From: Gemella sp.
Lineage (GTDB): Bacteria > Bacillota > Bacilli > Staphylococcales > Gemellaceae
Direction of reading: 5' to 3'
NCBI GenBank assembly: GCA_030529855.1
Contig: JAUMWC010000002.1
Span: 1 to 64,000 of the forward strand
Length of the DNA stretch: 64,000 nt
Part shown: piece after piece, positions 45,454-53,389 of the stretch
Layout of the letters: each line of letters begins with the position of its first letter
Position numbering within the stretch: position 1 is the first letter of the stretch
Translations under genes and position numbers: made by a program
The notes under the pieces: generated by a model
Databases searched by the model: none
What the model was told of the DNA's origin: nothing
The model's input: only the letters and a program-made list of their open reading frames with translations

Positions 45454-45556
45454 AAATTATGTCCTCCTGTATTATCAATTTGAATATAAAAATATTGTGT
45501 TTGTAATTTTTTAATAAATGTTTTATTTGTTGAATTCCCTTAATTTTAATTATTGA

Positions 45557-45589
45557 TTACCGTCGAAAATAAGTTTTTATTCTATCCAT
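45557..45589 (-). CDS. Possible 10-residue leader peptide ahead of ldhD 1
   Basis: An ATG at 45589 opens the frame MDRIKTYFRR-stop, preceded by AGGAGAGG with 6 bases spacing. That is a stronger ribosome site than chance would give. It lies between the predicted promoter and the ldhD 1 ATG, so it would be translated from the ldhD 1 leader. It could be a regulatory upstream peptide, or the degenerate start of a lost gene. No attenuator hairpin is obvious downstream. Confidence 0.35.
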   Translation of the reverse strand: MDRIKTYFRR

Positions 45590-45624
45590 AAGTATCCTCT
45601 CCTTTATTCTTATTCTCACTTATA

Positions 45625-45663
45625 ATTTTAAACGTTTTCACTTAAAAAGTAAAGCGCTTTACT
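45625..45663 (-). promoter_or_regulatory. Promoter of ldhD 1 overlapped by two cre-like sites
   Basis: TTTACT (45648-45653), 17 bases, TAAAAT (45625-45630) on the minus strand. AGTAAAGCGCTTTACT (45648-45663), a perfect 16-base palindrome, covers the -35; its AAAGCGCTTT core matches the CcpA cre core. TGAAAACGTTTAAA (45627-45640) covers the -10 and fits the cre consensus at 12 of 14 positions. Binding at either would block the promoter, so carbon catabolite repression is predicted. Confidence 0.6.
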
Positions 45664-45683
45664 CCTTGGTGTATAAAAAATAA

Positions 45684-45708
45684 TTTAGCGCTAATCGTTA
45701 GCGCTAAA
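45684..45708 (-). terminator. Terminator after D-lactate dehydrogenase 2
   Basis: TTTAGCGCTAA with a 3-base loop and its exact complement, followed by T-rich sequence on the minus strand. It separates the two dehydrogenase genes transcriptionally. Confidence 0.85.
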
Positions 45709-45737
45709 CCACTTAATTTTTTAAATTTTTCATTGTA

Positions 45738-46736
45738 TTATATGTTTACAATATTATCAGATTTCCCTGTTTTTATCACTTGTACAGCAGAGTCCAAAGC
45801 TCCATGAACTAGATTTTCTATAGCTGTTTCTGTATAAAAGGCAGTATGTGGCGTGTAAATTATATCATCTCTATCAATAATTTCTTGTAATAAAGCATCA
45901 TCTATTCCACTTGCTGATAAATCTTTTGGTACATAGTTTGCTTCATTCTCGTAAACATCTAAAGCCGCACCTAATAATTTACCTGAATCTAAGGCTCTTA
46001 TTACTGCTTTTGTATCTACAAGCATACCTCTTGCTGCGTTTACTAAGATAGAATTATCTTTCATTTTTGAAATAAATTCATCATTTACCATATGCTTGTA
46101 TTCTTCGATAGCTGGCATGTGTAAACTAATTACATCAACTTCTTTTACTAAGTCATCTAAATTTTCTACATAAGTTAATACTTCTTTACTTGCTTCGTTT
46201 TGATATAGGTCGTATCCTAATACATTTGCTCCTAACCCTTTGAATAGTCTAGCTGCTTGACTTCCTATTCTTCCTGTACCTACTATCCCTACTGTCATAG
46301 TTCTAAGTTCCCTAGATACTATGTCTTTTGTCCAAGAGAAGTTATGTTTCTCTACTCTATTTGTAATTTTTTTTATATTTCTACTTAAGTATAGAGTTGT
46401 CGCAACTGCATGTTCTGCGATAGCATTTGGTGAATATGATGGAACATTAGTCAACTTGATTCCATGTTCTTTAAGTAAGTCAGTTCTATACATATCAAAT
46501 CCAGCTGATCTTGTAGACCAAACTTTCACCCCTGCTTCTTTAACAAAATCATATACTTCTTTGTCTATTCCCATAATTTGAGATATAACAACTCCTGATA
46601 CTCCTGATAATAAATCTTGGTTATCTTTAGATAAAGGAGTAGTTGTTACTAGTAGTTCTATTTCTGGATTTTTTGTTTTCCATTCTTCTAAAGCTACTTT
46701 TTCATCTTCTCTTAAATTAAATACGGCTAGTTTCAT
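45738..46736 (-). CDS. ldhD: D-lactate dehydrogenase paralogue 2
   Basis: A 332-residue D-2-hydroxyacid dehydrogenase of the same length as paralogue 1, colinear with it and highly similar. It has GTGRIGSQAARLFKGLG, VNAARGMLVDT and TPHTAFYTE. Both start MKLAVFNLREDEK. AAGGAG precedes the ATG. Only about 40 bases separate its start from the pgi terminator, leaving little room for a private promoter; it may depend on readthrough from pgi or on a promoter inside pgi. Confidence 0.9.
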   Translation of the reverse strand: MKLAVFNLREDEKVALEEWKTKNPEIELLVTTTPLSKDNQDLLSGVSGVVISQIMGIDKEVYDFVKEAGVKVWSTRSAGFDMYRTDLLKEHGIKLTNVPSYSPNAIAEHAVATTLYLSRNIKKITNRVEKHNFSWTKDIVSRELRTMTVGIVGTGRIGSQAARLFKGLGANVLGYDLYQNEASKEVLTYVENLDDLVKEVDVISLHMPAIEEYKHMVNDEFISKMKDNSILVNAARGMLVDTKAVIRALDSGKLLGAALDVYENEANYVPKDLSASGIDDALLQEIIDRDDIIYTPHTAFYTETAIENLVHGALDSAVQVIKTGKSDNIVNI

Positions 46737-46777
46737 AATATTACTCTCCTTAATAAATAATTTATTTAAAATAAAAA

Positions 46778-46806
46778 CTTACTAGAAATTATTAGTTCCT
46801 AGTAAG
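46778..46806 (-). terminator. Stem-loop between pgi and D-LDH 2
   Basis: CTTACTAG pairs with CTAGTAAG across a partly pairing 13-base middle, followed by TTTTTATTTT on the minus strand, just after the pgi stop. Possibly leaky, since the next gene is so close. Confidence 0.65.
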
Positions 46807-46821
46807 CTTGTCATCAATAGA

Positions 46822-48171
46822 TTATAGTCTATCTTCTAATTCTTTTCTTAAGTCTTCAAATCCTGGTTTTCCAAGTAAAGCAAACATGTTTTTCTTATAT
46901 GCTTCTACTCCTGGTTGGTCAAATGGGTTTAATCCTTGTAGGTAACCAGAAATCGCTACAGCTTTTTCAAAGAAGTAAACTAGGTATCCAAATGTGAATT
47001 CTGACATATCTGGTAATTCAACTACAAAGTTAGGTACTCCACCATCTGTGTGAGCTAATAATGTTCCTTCGAATGCTTTTGTATTAACGAAGTCCATTGT
47101 TTTCCCTGCTAAATAGTTTAATCCATCTAAGTCTGTTTCTTCTTCTTTTAAAGTAATATCGTGGTTGGGTGATTTAACTTTTAATACTGTTTCTAAAAGA
47201 ATACGACGTCCTTCTTGGATGTATTGTCCCATTGAGTGTAGGTCTGTTGAGAATACAACACTTGATGGATATAAAGCTTTTCCATCTTTACCTTCAGACT
47301 CTCCGTATAATTGTTTCCACCACTCGTTGAAGTACATCATTGATGGTTCATAAGTTACTAATAACTCAATCAATTTACCTTTTTGTTGTAAGATATTTCT
47401 CATTACTGCATATTGGTAAGCAATGTTTTCTTCTAAGTTATCAGTTGCTAATTGGTCTTGAGCTAATTTAGCTCCTTCCATCATTTTATCAATGTTGATT
47501 CCTGATACAGCGATTGGTAATAACCCCACTGCTGTTAATACTGTGAAACGTCCACCTACATCATCAGGTACTACGAATGTTTCGTACCCTTCACTATCAG
47601 CAAGTGTTTTTAGAGCTCCACGTGCTCTATCTGTTGTTGCATAAATTCTTGATTTAGCTTCTTCTTTCCCATATTTTTCTTCTAATAGATCTTTGAATAC
47701 ACGGAAAGCGATAGCTGGCTCTGTTGTAGTTCCTGATTTAGAAATTACGTTAACAGAGAAGTCTTTTCCAGTTGTTTTTAGGTAGTTTACTAATTCTTGT
47801 GTGTAAGATGAAGAAATAGTGTGCCCAGCGAAGAATACTTGTGGTCTCTTTCTGTTTTCTTTGTCGTAGAAGTTGTAGAATGAGTCATTAAGCATTTCAA
47901 TTGCAGCTCTTGCTCCTAAGTAAGAACCACCGATCCCGATAACTACTAATACTTCAGAATCGTTTTGAATTTTTTCTGCTGCTTTCTTAATACGAGCAAA
48001 TTCTTCTTTATCGTAGTTAGTTGGTAAGTCTAACCATCCAACGAAGTCATTCCCTGCTCCTGTTTTTTCGTGTAGTTGTTTATGAGCAACTTTTACGTAT
48101 TCAGACATATTTTTTACTTCTTGTTCATTAAAGAAGTTTAAAGCTTTTGAATAATCAAATTTTAAATGCAT
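46822..48171 (-). CDS. pgi: Glucose-6-phosphate isomerase
   Basis: A 449-residue enzyme interconverting glucose-6-phosphate and fructose-6-phosphate, at the branch between glycolysis and the glycogen and sugar-nucleotide pathways encoded nearby. [18 protein letters not shown] near residue 77, [20 protein letters not shown] near 145 and [16 protein letters not shown] near 288 are the sugar-phosphate and active-site blocks of the Gram-positive type. The C-terminal lysine lies in [20 protein letters not shown] precedes the ATG and a good promoter lies upstream. Length is standard. Confidence 0.98.
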   Translation of the reverse strand: MHLKFDYSKALNFFNEQEVKNMSEYVKVAHKQLHEKTGAGNDFVGWLDLPTNYDKEEFARIKKAAEKIQNDSEVLVVIGIGGSYLGARAAIEMLNDSFYNFYDKENRKRPQVFFAGHTISSSYTQELVNYLKTTGKDFSVNVISKSGTTTEPAIAFRVFKDLLEEKYGKEEAKSRIYATTDRARGALKTLADSEGYETFVVPDDVGGRFTVLTAVGLLPIAVSGINIDKMMEGAKLAQDQLATDNLEENIAYQYAVMRNILQQKGKLIELLVTYEPSMMYFNEWWKQLYGESEGKDGKALYPSSVVFSTDLHSMGQYIQEGRRILLETVLKVKSPNHDITLKEEETDLDGLNYLAGKTMDFVNTKAFEGTLLAHTDGGVPNFVVELPDMSEFTFGYLVYFFEKAVAISGYLQGLNPFDQPGVEAYKKNMFALLGKPGFEDLRKELEDRL

Positions 48172-48214
48172 GATATATTCTCCCTCTATTATTTTTTTAT
48201 TCTATACCTATATA

Positions 48215-48243
48215 ATTTTAAGGCATTTATCTAATCTTGTAAA
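48215..48243 (-). promoter_or_regulatory. Promoter of pgi
   Basis: TTTACA (48238-48243), 17 bases, TAAAAT (48215-48220) on the minus strand. Predicted start near 48208, about 37 bases before the ATG. Confidence 0.7.
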
Positions 48244-48258
48244 TAGTTTATTTCACTT

Positions 48259-49227
48259 TTAGTTTTCTGATTTTTTATTTTCTAAGATATAATCATAAAT
48301 CATTTCTGCTATTTTATGGGTATTGTGCCTAATAAGGTTATCTTGCTCAATTATTACATCATCATGGGCTACTATTTTTATATCCATATAATCCAAAGCT
48401 TCTACATCAAGTTTCACTATATCTTGTTTTTTTTCATTATATCTTTTCAAAGTTAGAGGTGATATTTCTTTATCATTAGTAATTACCATATCAAAAATAT
48501 TACTATTTAAATGTTTATTTATAGCTTTAATATGATCAGAAACTGAATACTCATCAGTTTCCCCTGGTTGGGTCATTACATTAGCCACATATATTTTTTT
48601 CGCAGCTGATTCAACTATTCTTCCCCCTATTCCATCTATTACTAGGTTGGGAATTATTGATGTGTATAAAGATCCTGGTCCCATTATTATATAATCCGCT
48701 TCTTCTATTGCTTCAAAAACATAGTTAGTAGATTTAACATTTTCAGGTGTAATATAGACTCTATCTATCTGACCACCATATTTTGTTATTGTTGATTCTC
48801 CAGTTACTACTGTTCCATCTTTCATCACAGCATTTAATGTCGCTATATCATTAGTCGTCGGAAGAACTGTCCCTCTAACATTAAGAATTTTACTCATATA
48901 TTTTACAGCTGTTGAGAAATCTCCATGGATATCAGCCATTGCCGCTATCATAAGATTTCCTACTGGATGCCCCGATACTTGACCTGTATCAAATCTATAT
49001 TGAAACATCTTTTCAAGTTCTGGCTCCACGTCTGATAAAGCTGCAATTACATTACGAATATCTCCTGGTGAAGGTATATTCATGTCATTTCTTATTTTAC
49101 CAGATGAACCACCATCATCCGCTACCGTTACCAGCGCTGTTATATCAATGGGGTAATTTTTTAGTCCACGTAGTAAAACTGAAAGACCAGTTCCACCACC
49201 TATACATACTACTTTTATCTTTTCCAT
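48259..49227 (-). CDS. yvcK: YvcK/CofD-like morphogenesis factor
   Basis: A 322-residue CofD-like protein. GGGTGLSVLLRGLKNYPIDI opens the protein after six residues, TVADDGGSSGKIRNDMNIPS and PGDIRNVIAALSD follow, and MGPGSLYTSIIPNL near 178 completes the UDP-sugar-binding site known for YvcK. In Bacillus it is needed for growth on gluconeogenic carbon and for cell shape, and it binds UDP-GlcNAc. It is 2 bases from rapZ, so co-transcribed. The usual third partner gene whiA does not follow; pgi with its own promoter does. Confidence 0.96.
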   Translation of the reverse strand: MEKIKVVCIGGGTGLSVLLRGLKNYPIDITALVTVADDGGSSGKIRNDMNIPSPGDIRNVIAALSDVEPELEKMFQYRFDTGQVSGHPVGNLMIAAMADIHGDFSTAVKYMSKILNVRGTVLPTTNDIATLNAVMKDGTVVTGESTITKYGGQIDRVYITPENVKSTNYVFEAIEEADYIIMGPGSLYTSIIPNLVIDGIGGRIVESAAKKIYVANVMTQPGETDEYSVSDHIKAINKHLNSNIFDMVITNDKEISPLTLKRYNEKKQDIVKLDVEALDYMDIKIVAHDDVIIEQDNLIRHNTHKIAEMIYDYILENKKSEN

Positions 49228-49229
49228 AC

Positions 49230-50090
49230 TTACCTTCCTTTAGTTATATCTCTATGAGAAATGTAAGTTGTGTAACCTGCTGCTTCTACATCAGCAAATA
49301 AAGATCTGGCTATTGATACCGAACGATGTTTCCCGCCCGTACATCCGATAGCTATAGATACTTTATCTCTACCCTCATATCTATATTTATCAATCATAAA
49401 TAGCATTAAGTCTCTTAATTTTGGATAAAATTCCTTAGTTAGTGGTTCATTCATCACAAAATCAAATACTTCTTGTTCTAACCCTGTTTTTTCTCTTAAC
49501 TCTTCTATGTAGAAAGGATTATTTAAGAAACGTACATCTATTACATCATCAGCATCTATTGGCATACCGTGTTTGTAACCGAAAGATGATATTAATACGT
49601 GATATTTATCTTCTTTTTTAATAGAAAAGTCTTCTGATATTCTTGTAACAAAATCTTTTACTTTGTAATCACTAGTGTCATATACATAGTTAGCTACTGT
49701 TTTTAAGGTAGCCATTATTTCTCTCTCTATTTTTATCCCTTCTAATAAACTCGATGTTGCTGATAAGGGGTGATTTTTCCTTGTTTCCTTATATCTGTTT
49801 ACTAAGACTTCGTCAGAGCAATCTATATAAAGTATCTTAACGACAAACTTATCATCTTTTTGAAGTTCTTGGATTAGCGTATTTAATTCTAAAGAAAAAC
49901 CTTTACTTCTTATATCTATTATAATCGCTGCTTTATTTATATCTTTTTCTATTAAAAGTTTTAAAAACGAATCTACTAATAGAGCTGGCATATTATCTAC
50001 ACAAAAGTAACCAAAATCCTCGAACACATTAAGTGCTGTATTTTTCCCTGCTCCACTAATTCCTGTTATTATAACTAGTTCCTTTTTCAT
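49230..50090 (-). CDS. rapZ: RapZ/YvcJ nucleotide-binding protein
   Basis: A 286-residue P-loop protein from the ATG at 50090. A frame back to a GTG at 50099 puts the ribosome site directly against the start and is less likely. Walker A is GISGAGKNT at 10-18, with asparagine where most relatives have serine. FEDFGYFCVDNMPALL follows, then VDVRFLNNPF-like (VIDVRFLNNPFYI) and GCTGGKHRSV in the C-terminal domain. In enteric bacteria RapZ guides RNase E to GlmZ; in Bacillus YvcJ hydrolyses GTP and affects competence. Co-transcribed with yvcK. Confidence 0.95.
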   Translation of the reverse strand: MKKELVIITGISGAGKNTALNVFEDFGYFCVDNMPALLVDSFLKLLIEKDINKAAIIIDIRSKGFSLELNTLIQELQKDDKFVVKILYIDCSDEVLVNRYKETRKNHPLSATSSLLEGIKIEREIMATLKTVANYVYDTSDYKVKDFVTRISEDFSIKKEDKYHVLISSFGYKHGMPIDADDVIDVRFLNNPFYIEELREKTGLEQEVFDFVMNEPLTKEFYPKLRDLMLFMIDKYRYEGRDKVSIAIGCTGGKHRSVSIARSLFADVEAAGYTTYISHRDITKGR

Positions 50091-50165
50091 AACTATCACC
50101 CTCTGAATTTTATTCTTAATTTAATTATACAATATTTTTTTGTATAAAACATTTTTTTAGTAAAG

Positions 50166-50425
50166 AAAAAGACAATCTCGCGATTGCCTAATTTGTACTA
50201 GACTTATTCACCCTACTCTTAGTTTATTCATTACTACTTAGACACCTAAAAATATTCTACTGGAATATTTTATGCGAAAGAGCCTATAATAAAAACTCTA
50301 ATCATATGATTAGAGTTTTCCTAACACACTTCGCCCTCAAACCTCACACTGTGAGATTTTCGTGCATAAGAACCACTAAACAAAAAGACAATTTTGCGAT
50401 TGCCTTTTTACTAAGTGGTTCTTTA
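50166..50425. other. Structured intergenic element between rapZ and polA
   Basis: A 260-base gene-free stretch with five hairpin-forming elements. At 50166-50189 and again at 50382-50405 there is a near-repeat of AAAAAGACAAT, 6 bases, ATTGCC. Between them lie AAAATATTC/GAATATTTT (50249-50271), the 28-base palindrome at 50292-50319, and CTCACAGTGTGAG. The right repeat is enclosed in an outer AAGAACCACT/AGTGGTTCTT stem that is a plausible polA terminator. The flanking repeats suggest a small mobile or duplicated element, or a structured RNA. No coding frame is credible. Confidence 0.45.
50292..50319. terminator. Perfect 28-base palindrome, terminator-like
   Basis: AAAACTCTAATCAT joined directly to its reverse complement, with A and T runs outside. 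Works in either direction in principle. Confidence 0.6.
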
Positions 50426-53032
50426 TTACTTAGCCTCATACCAATTATCACCGTGTGATGAATCGGCTACTAGTTTTACTTTTAAGTTTGCTGATGCTTC
50501 CATCAGTTCTTTTACTACTTTTTCTAACTTTTCTCTATCTTCTTTGTGTACATCGAAGATAAGCTCATCGTGTACTTGTAGTAATAGTTTGGCTCTTAGA
50601 TCCGAGTTTTCCAGGTAATCAAACACTTTTATCATAGCTATTTTTATTATATCTGCAGCTGTTCCTTGGATTGGTGAGTTCATAGCTATACGTGCATTTA
50701 AGTTAGCTACTATCTTATTCTTAGCGTTGATTTCTGGTAATCTACGACGGCGACCGAATAGTGTTTCTACATATTCATTTTCCTTAGCAAAGTCTACTAT
50801 GTTATCCATAAAGTTTTGAACTCCGTAGAATGTTTCAAGATATTTATCTATAAATTCTTTGGCTCTCTTACGTGTTATACCTAAGTTTGTTGCTAATCCA
50901 AAGTCAGAAATTCCATAAACTATACCAAAGTTTACTGCTTTAGCTTCACGACGCATCGATTCAGTTACATCACATAAAGGTACTCCATTTATCTGTGATG
51001 CTGTTCTTGTATGAATATCTTGGTCATTATTGAAGGCTTCTATCATAACTGGGTCATTTGCTATATCAGCTAATACTCTAAGCTCAATTTGTGAGTAGTC
51101 TATTGATAATATTTCGTGGTCTTTTGATGATGGTATGAATGCACGACGTATCTTCTTACCATCTTCCATTCTTACTGGTATGTTTTGTAAGTTAGGGTTG
51201 ATTGATGATAATCTACCTGTTTGAGCCAGAGTTTGTTCATAACGAGTATGTATTTTACCTTGGCTAGAAATATCTTTTACAAGACCTTTAGCATATGTTG
51301 AATTTAGTTTAGTAATCATTCTATAATCCATAATCGCTGGAATTATTGGGTGCTTGTCTACTAACATTTCTAAGACTTCTGCTGCAGTTGAATATCCTGT
51401 CTTGGTTTTCTTCACAGCAGGCAGACCCATATCTTCAAAAAGAATATTTCCTAATTGTTTTGGCGATGCTATATTAAATTCTTGTCCAGCATAGTCATAG
51501 ATTTCTGCTTCTAAAACTTTCGTTCTAGCATCTAGGTCTCTAGAAATTTCTTCTAGTACTGATTTACTTACATCGATTCCAGTAAACTCCATATCAGCTA
51601 GAACTCTTGCAGTTGGAAGTTCAATCTCTTCATAAAGTTTCAGCATATTTTGCTCTTCTAGTGATTCGCGTAATACTTCTTTTAATTCAAATACAATTCT
51701 CGCAACTTGCGAAAGATATTGATATAAAGTTTCCTTATCAGGAACTGCTCTCTTAGCTCCTTTTCCATAGATATCTTCATCGCTAGCAAGAGATTCTCCT
51801 AGGTGGTGCATAGCAATTTTATCTAATTTATCAGCAACTGTTACATCTGCTAGGTAATTAGCGATTCTTGGGTCAAATACTTTTGTATTAATATCTAGAC
51901 CACGTAACTTAGCTCTGAATAATAATTTTTTATAGTCATAGATTATTTTTTCTTTATCGCTTGTCAGATATTCTAACATACCTTTATGTTCAAAGAAATC
52001 ATCTTCTGAAAAGATGTATGCCTTGTTATCTTCGTATACAACAACAGCCAGTACATCAGACTTATGATAATCATCTGTATATGTTTCTAAGTGGATTGCT
52101 GCCGTTTCTAATTTAAGTTTAGTATTTACATCTGCTTCTATTATTTCAACTTCAACCTGCTCTTTTTTCTTAGTATCAGCCTGTAATTTTTTCAGAAATG
52201 ATGTAAATTCTAATTTTTCATATAGTTCTATTTTTTTATCAAGTTCTTCTTCAAAAGATAAGTTTCCTAATTCTTTTTCTACTGGTACTTGTCTGTAAAT
52301 TGTTGCTAGTTCCTTAGATACTAGGGCATCTTCACGACCATTTGTAAGTCTTTCTTTTAGTTTAGCTCCTGAGATATTATCGATATTATCAAGAACTTCT
52401 TCTACACTACCGTATTGAGTTAGTAACTTAATGGCAGTCTTTTCTCCAATTCCAGCAATCCCTGGAATGTTATCAGACTTATCTCCCATAAGTCCCTTCA
52501 TATCAATTATTTGAAGTGGTTTTAGACCGTATTTTTCATTTATAAATTCTGGTGTGTAGTAATCAATATCAGTTACTCCGCGTTTTGTGTAGTAAACTGT
52601 AATCTTGTCAGATGCTAATTGTGTTAAGTCCTTATCTCCAGAAACTATAACTACTTCGTGTCCAGCTTCTTCTGCTAAACGTGAGTAAGTTCCGATAATG
52701 TCATCTGCTTCATACTCATCAGAATCTTCGTAAGAAACTCCATAAGAATCTAATAGTTCTCTTACGTAGCCGAATTGTTCAACAAGTTCACTAGGTGTTT
52801 TATCACGAGTTCCCTTGTAGTCTTCGTATGCCTTATGCCTAAAAGTCGCTTTTCCTCTATCAAAAGCAACTAGAGCTAAGTCTGGTTTTACATCTTCTAG
52901 TAATTTGTCTAACATTAAGCTGAAACCATAGACAGCATTAGTGTATAGACCTTTTTTATTTTTTAACGGAGGCATAGCATAGAATGCCCTGTACGTTAAT
53001 GAATTTCCATCTAGTAATATTATTTTTGCCAT
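50426..53032 (-). CDS. polA: DNA polymerase I
   Basis: An 868-residue protein for Okazaki fragment processing and repair. The 5' nuclease domain (1-about 290) begins ILLDGNSLTYRAFYAMPPL and has EADDIIGTYSRLAEE and VSGDKDLTQL. The middle 3'-5' exonuclease domain is degenerate: the first motif reads IHLET where proofreading enzymes have D-x-E, and the second lacks its aspartate, as in Bacillus. The polymerase domain has DYSQIELRVLADI, RREAKAVNFGIVYG and QVHDELIFD. No proofreading is expected. Length is standard. The downstream region holds multiple hairpins. Confidence 0.98.
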   Translation of the reverse strand: MAKIILLDGNSLTYRAFYAMPPLKNKKGLYTNAVYGFSLMLDKLLEDVKPDLALVAFDRGKATFRHKAYEDYKGTRDKTPSELVEQFGYVRELLDSYGVSYEDSDEYEADDIIGTYSRLAEEAGHEVVIVSGDKDLTQLASDKITVYYTKRGVTDIDYYTPEFINEKYGLKPLQIIDMKGLMGDKSDNIPGIAGIGEKTAIKLLTQYGSVEEVLDNIDNISGAKLKERLTNGREDALVSKELATIYRQVPVEKELGNLSFEEELDKKIELYEKLEFTSFLKKLQADTKKKEQVEVEIIEADVNTKLKLETAAIHLETYTDDYHKSDVLAVVVYEDNKAYIFSEDDFFEHKGMLEYLTSDKEKIIYDYKKLLFRAKLRGLDINTKVFDPRIANYLADVTVADKLDKIAMHHLGESLASDEDIYGKGAKRAVPDKETLYQYLSQVARIVFELKEVLRESLEEQNMLKLYEEIELPTARVLADMEFTGIDVSKSVLEEISRDLDARTKVLEAEIYDYAGQEFNIASPKQLGNILFEDMGLPAVKKTKTGYSTAAEVLEMLVDKHPIIPAIMDYRMITKLNSTYAKGLVKDISSQGKIHTRYEQTLAQTGRLSSINPNLQNIPVRMEDGKKIRRAFIPSSKDHEILSIDYSQIELRVLADIANDPVMIEAFNNDQDIHTRTASQINGVPLCDVTESMRREAKAVNFGIVYGISDFGLATNLGITRKRAKEFIDKYLETFYGVQNFMDNIVDFAKENEYVETLFGRRRRLPEINAKNKIVANLNARIAMNSPIQGTAADIIKIAMIKVFDYLENSDLRAKLLLQVHDELIFDVHKEDREKLEKVVKELMEASANLKVKLVADSSHGDNWYEAK

Positions 53033-53111
53033 TTCTTTATCCTTTAATCTTTGATAGTAATATTATAGCATAAAGAAGGATAAAAGACCCTTGTTTACTA
53101 TACTTAGCCCC

Positions 53112-53140
53112 TTGACTGAAAACCCTTTAAGGTGTACAAT
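53112..53140 (+). promoter_or_regulatory. Promoter of the 59-residue membrane protein gene
   Basis: TTGACT (53112-53117), 17 bases, TACAAT (53135-53140). Predicted start near 53147; the ATG is at 53186. Confidence 0.75.
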
Positions 53141-53185
53141 TATAGTAATTAAAGATATAAAATTTATATAAAGGAGATTTTTATT

Positions 53186-53365
53186 ATGAAAAAGACTGTC
53201 GTTCCGTTTATACTAGCTATTTTAATCGCTGTGGCATATGCTGTTTTATTAAAACTCCTTGGTTTTGGTGAAGCTTCAGGTGGAGGCGTAGGAGTAATGG
53301 CTGTTATGTCTTACATAGCTTTATACAAAAAATTCAATAAAGAAAACAAAAACGAGCTTGACTAA
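53186..53365 (+). CDS. Small membrane protein, 59 residues
   Basis: A 59-residue protein with a basic start (MKKTVVPF) and two hydrophobic segments at about 5-26 and 34-47, linked by a glycine-rich GFGEASGGGVGV turn, then a charged tail (KKFNKENKNELD). AAGGAG is 9 bases before the ATG. It has its own promoter and a terminator that starts inside its last codons. It is a complete single-gene unit on the strand opposite its neighbours polA and gltS. I do not recognise the family; a membrane-shaped hairpin peptide, possibly regulatory, is all that can be said. Confidence 0.8.
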   Translation: MKKTVVPFILAILIAVAYAVLLKLLGFGEASGGGVGVMAVMSYIALYKKFNKENKNELD

Positions 53366-53378
53366 GCTCGTTTTTTTT
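53351..53378 (+). terminator. Terminator of the small membrane protein gene
   Basis: AACGAGCTT, 4-base loop, AAGCTCGTT, then six more T residues. The loop overlaps the stop codon. Confidence 0.9.
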
Positions 53379-53389
53379 CTGGTATTTAA

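Noticed and set aside
45059-45514. 151-codon frame antisense to D-lactate dehydrogenase 1
   Set aside because: Overlaps a conserved enzyme, no ribosome site and no homology pattern.
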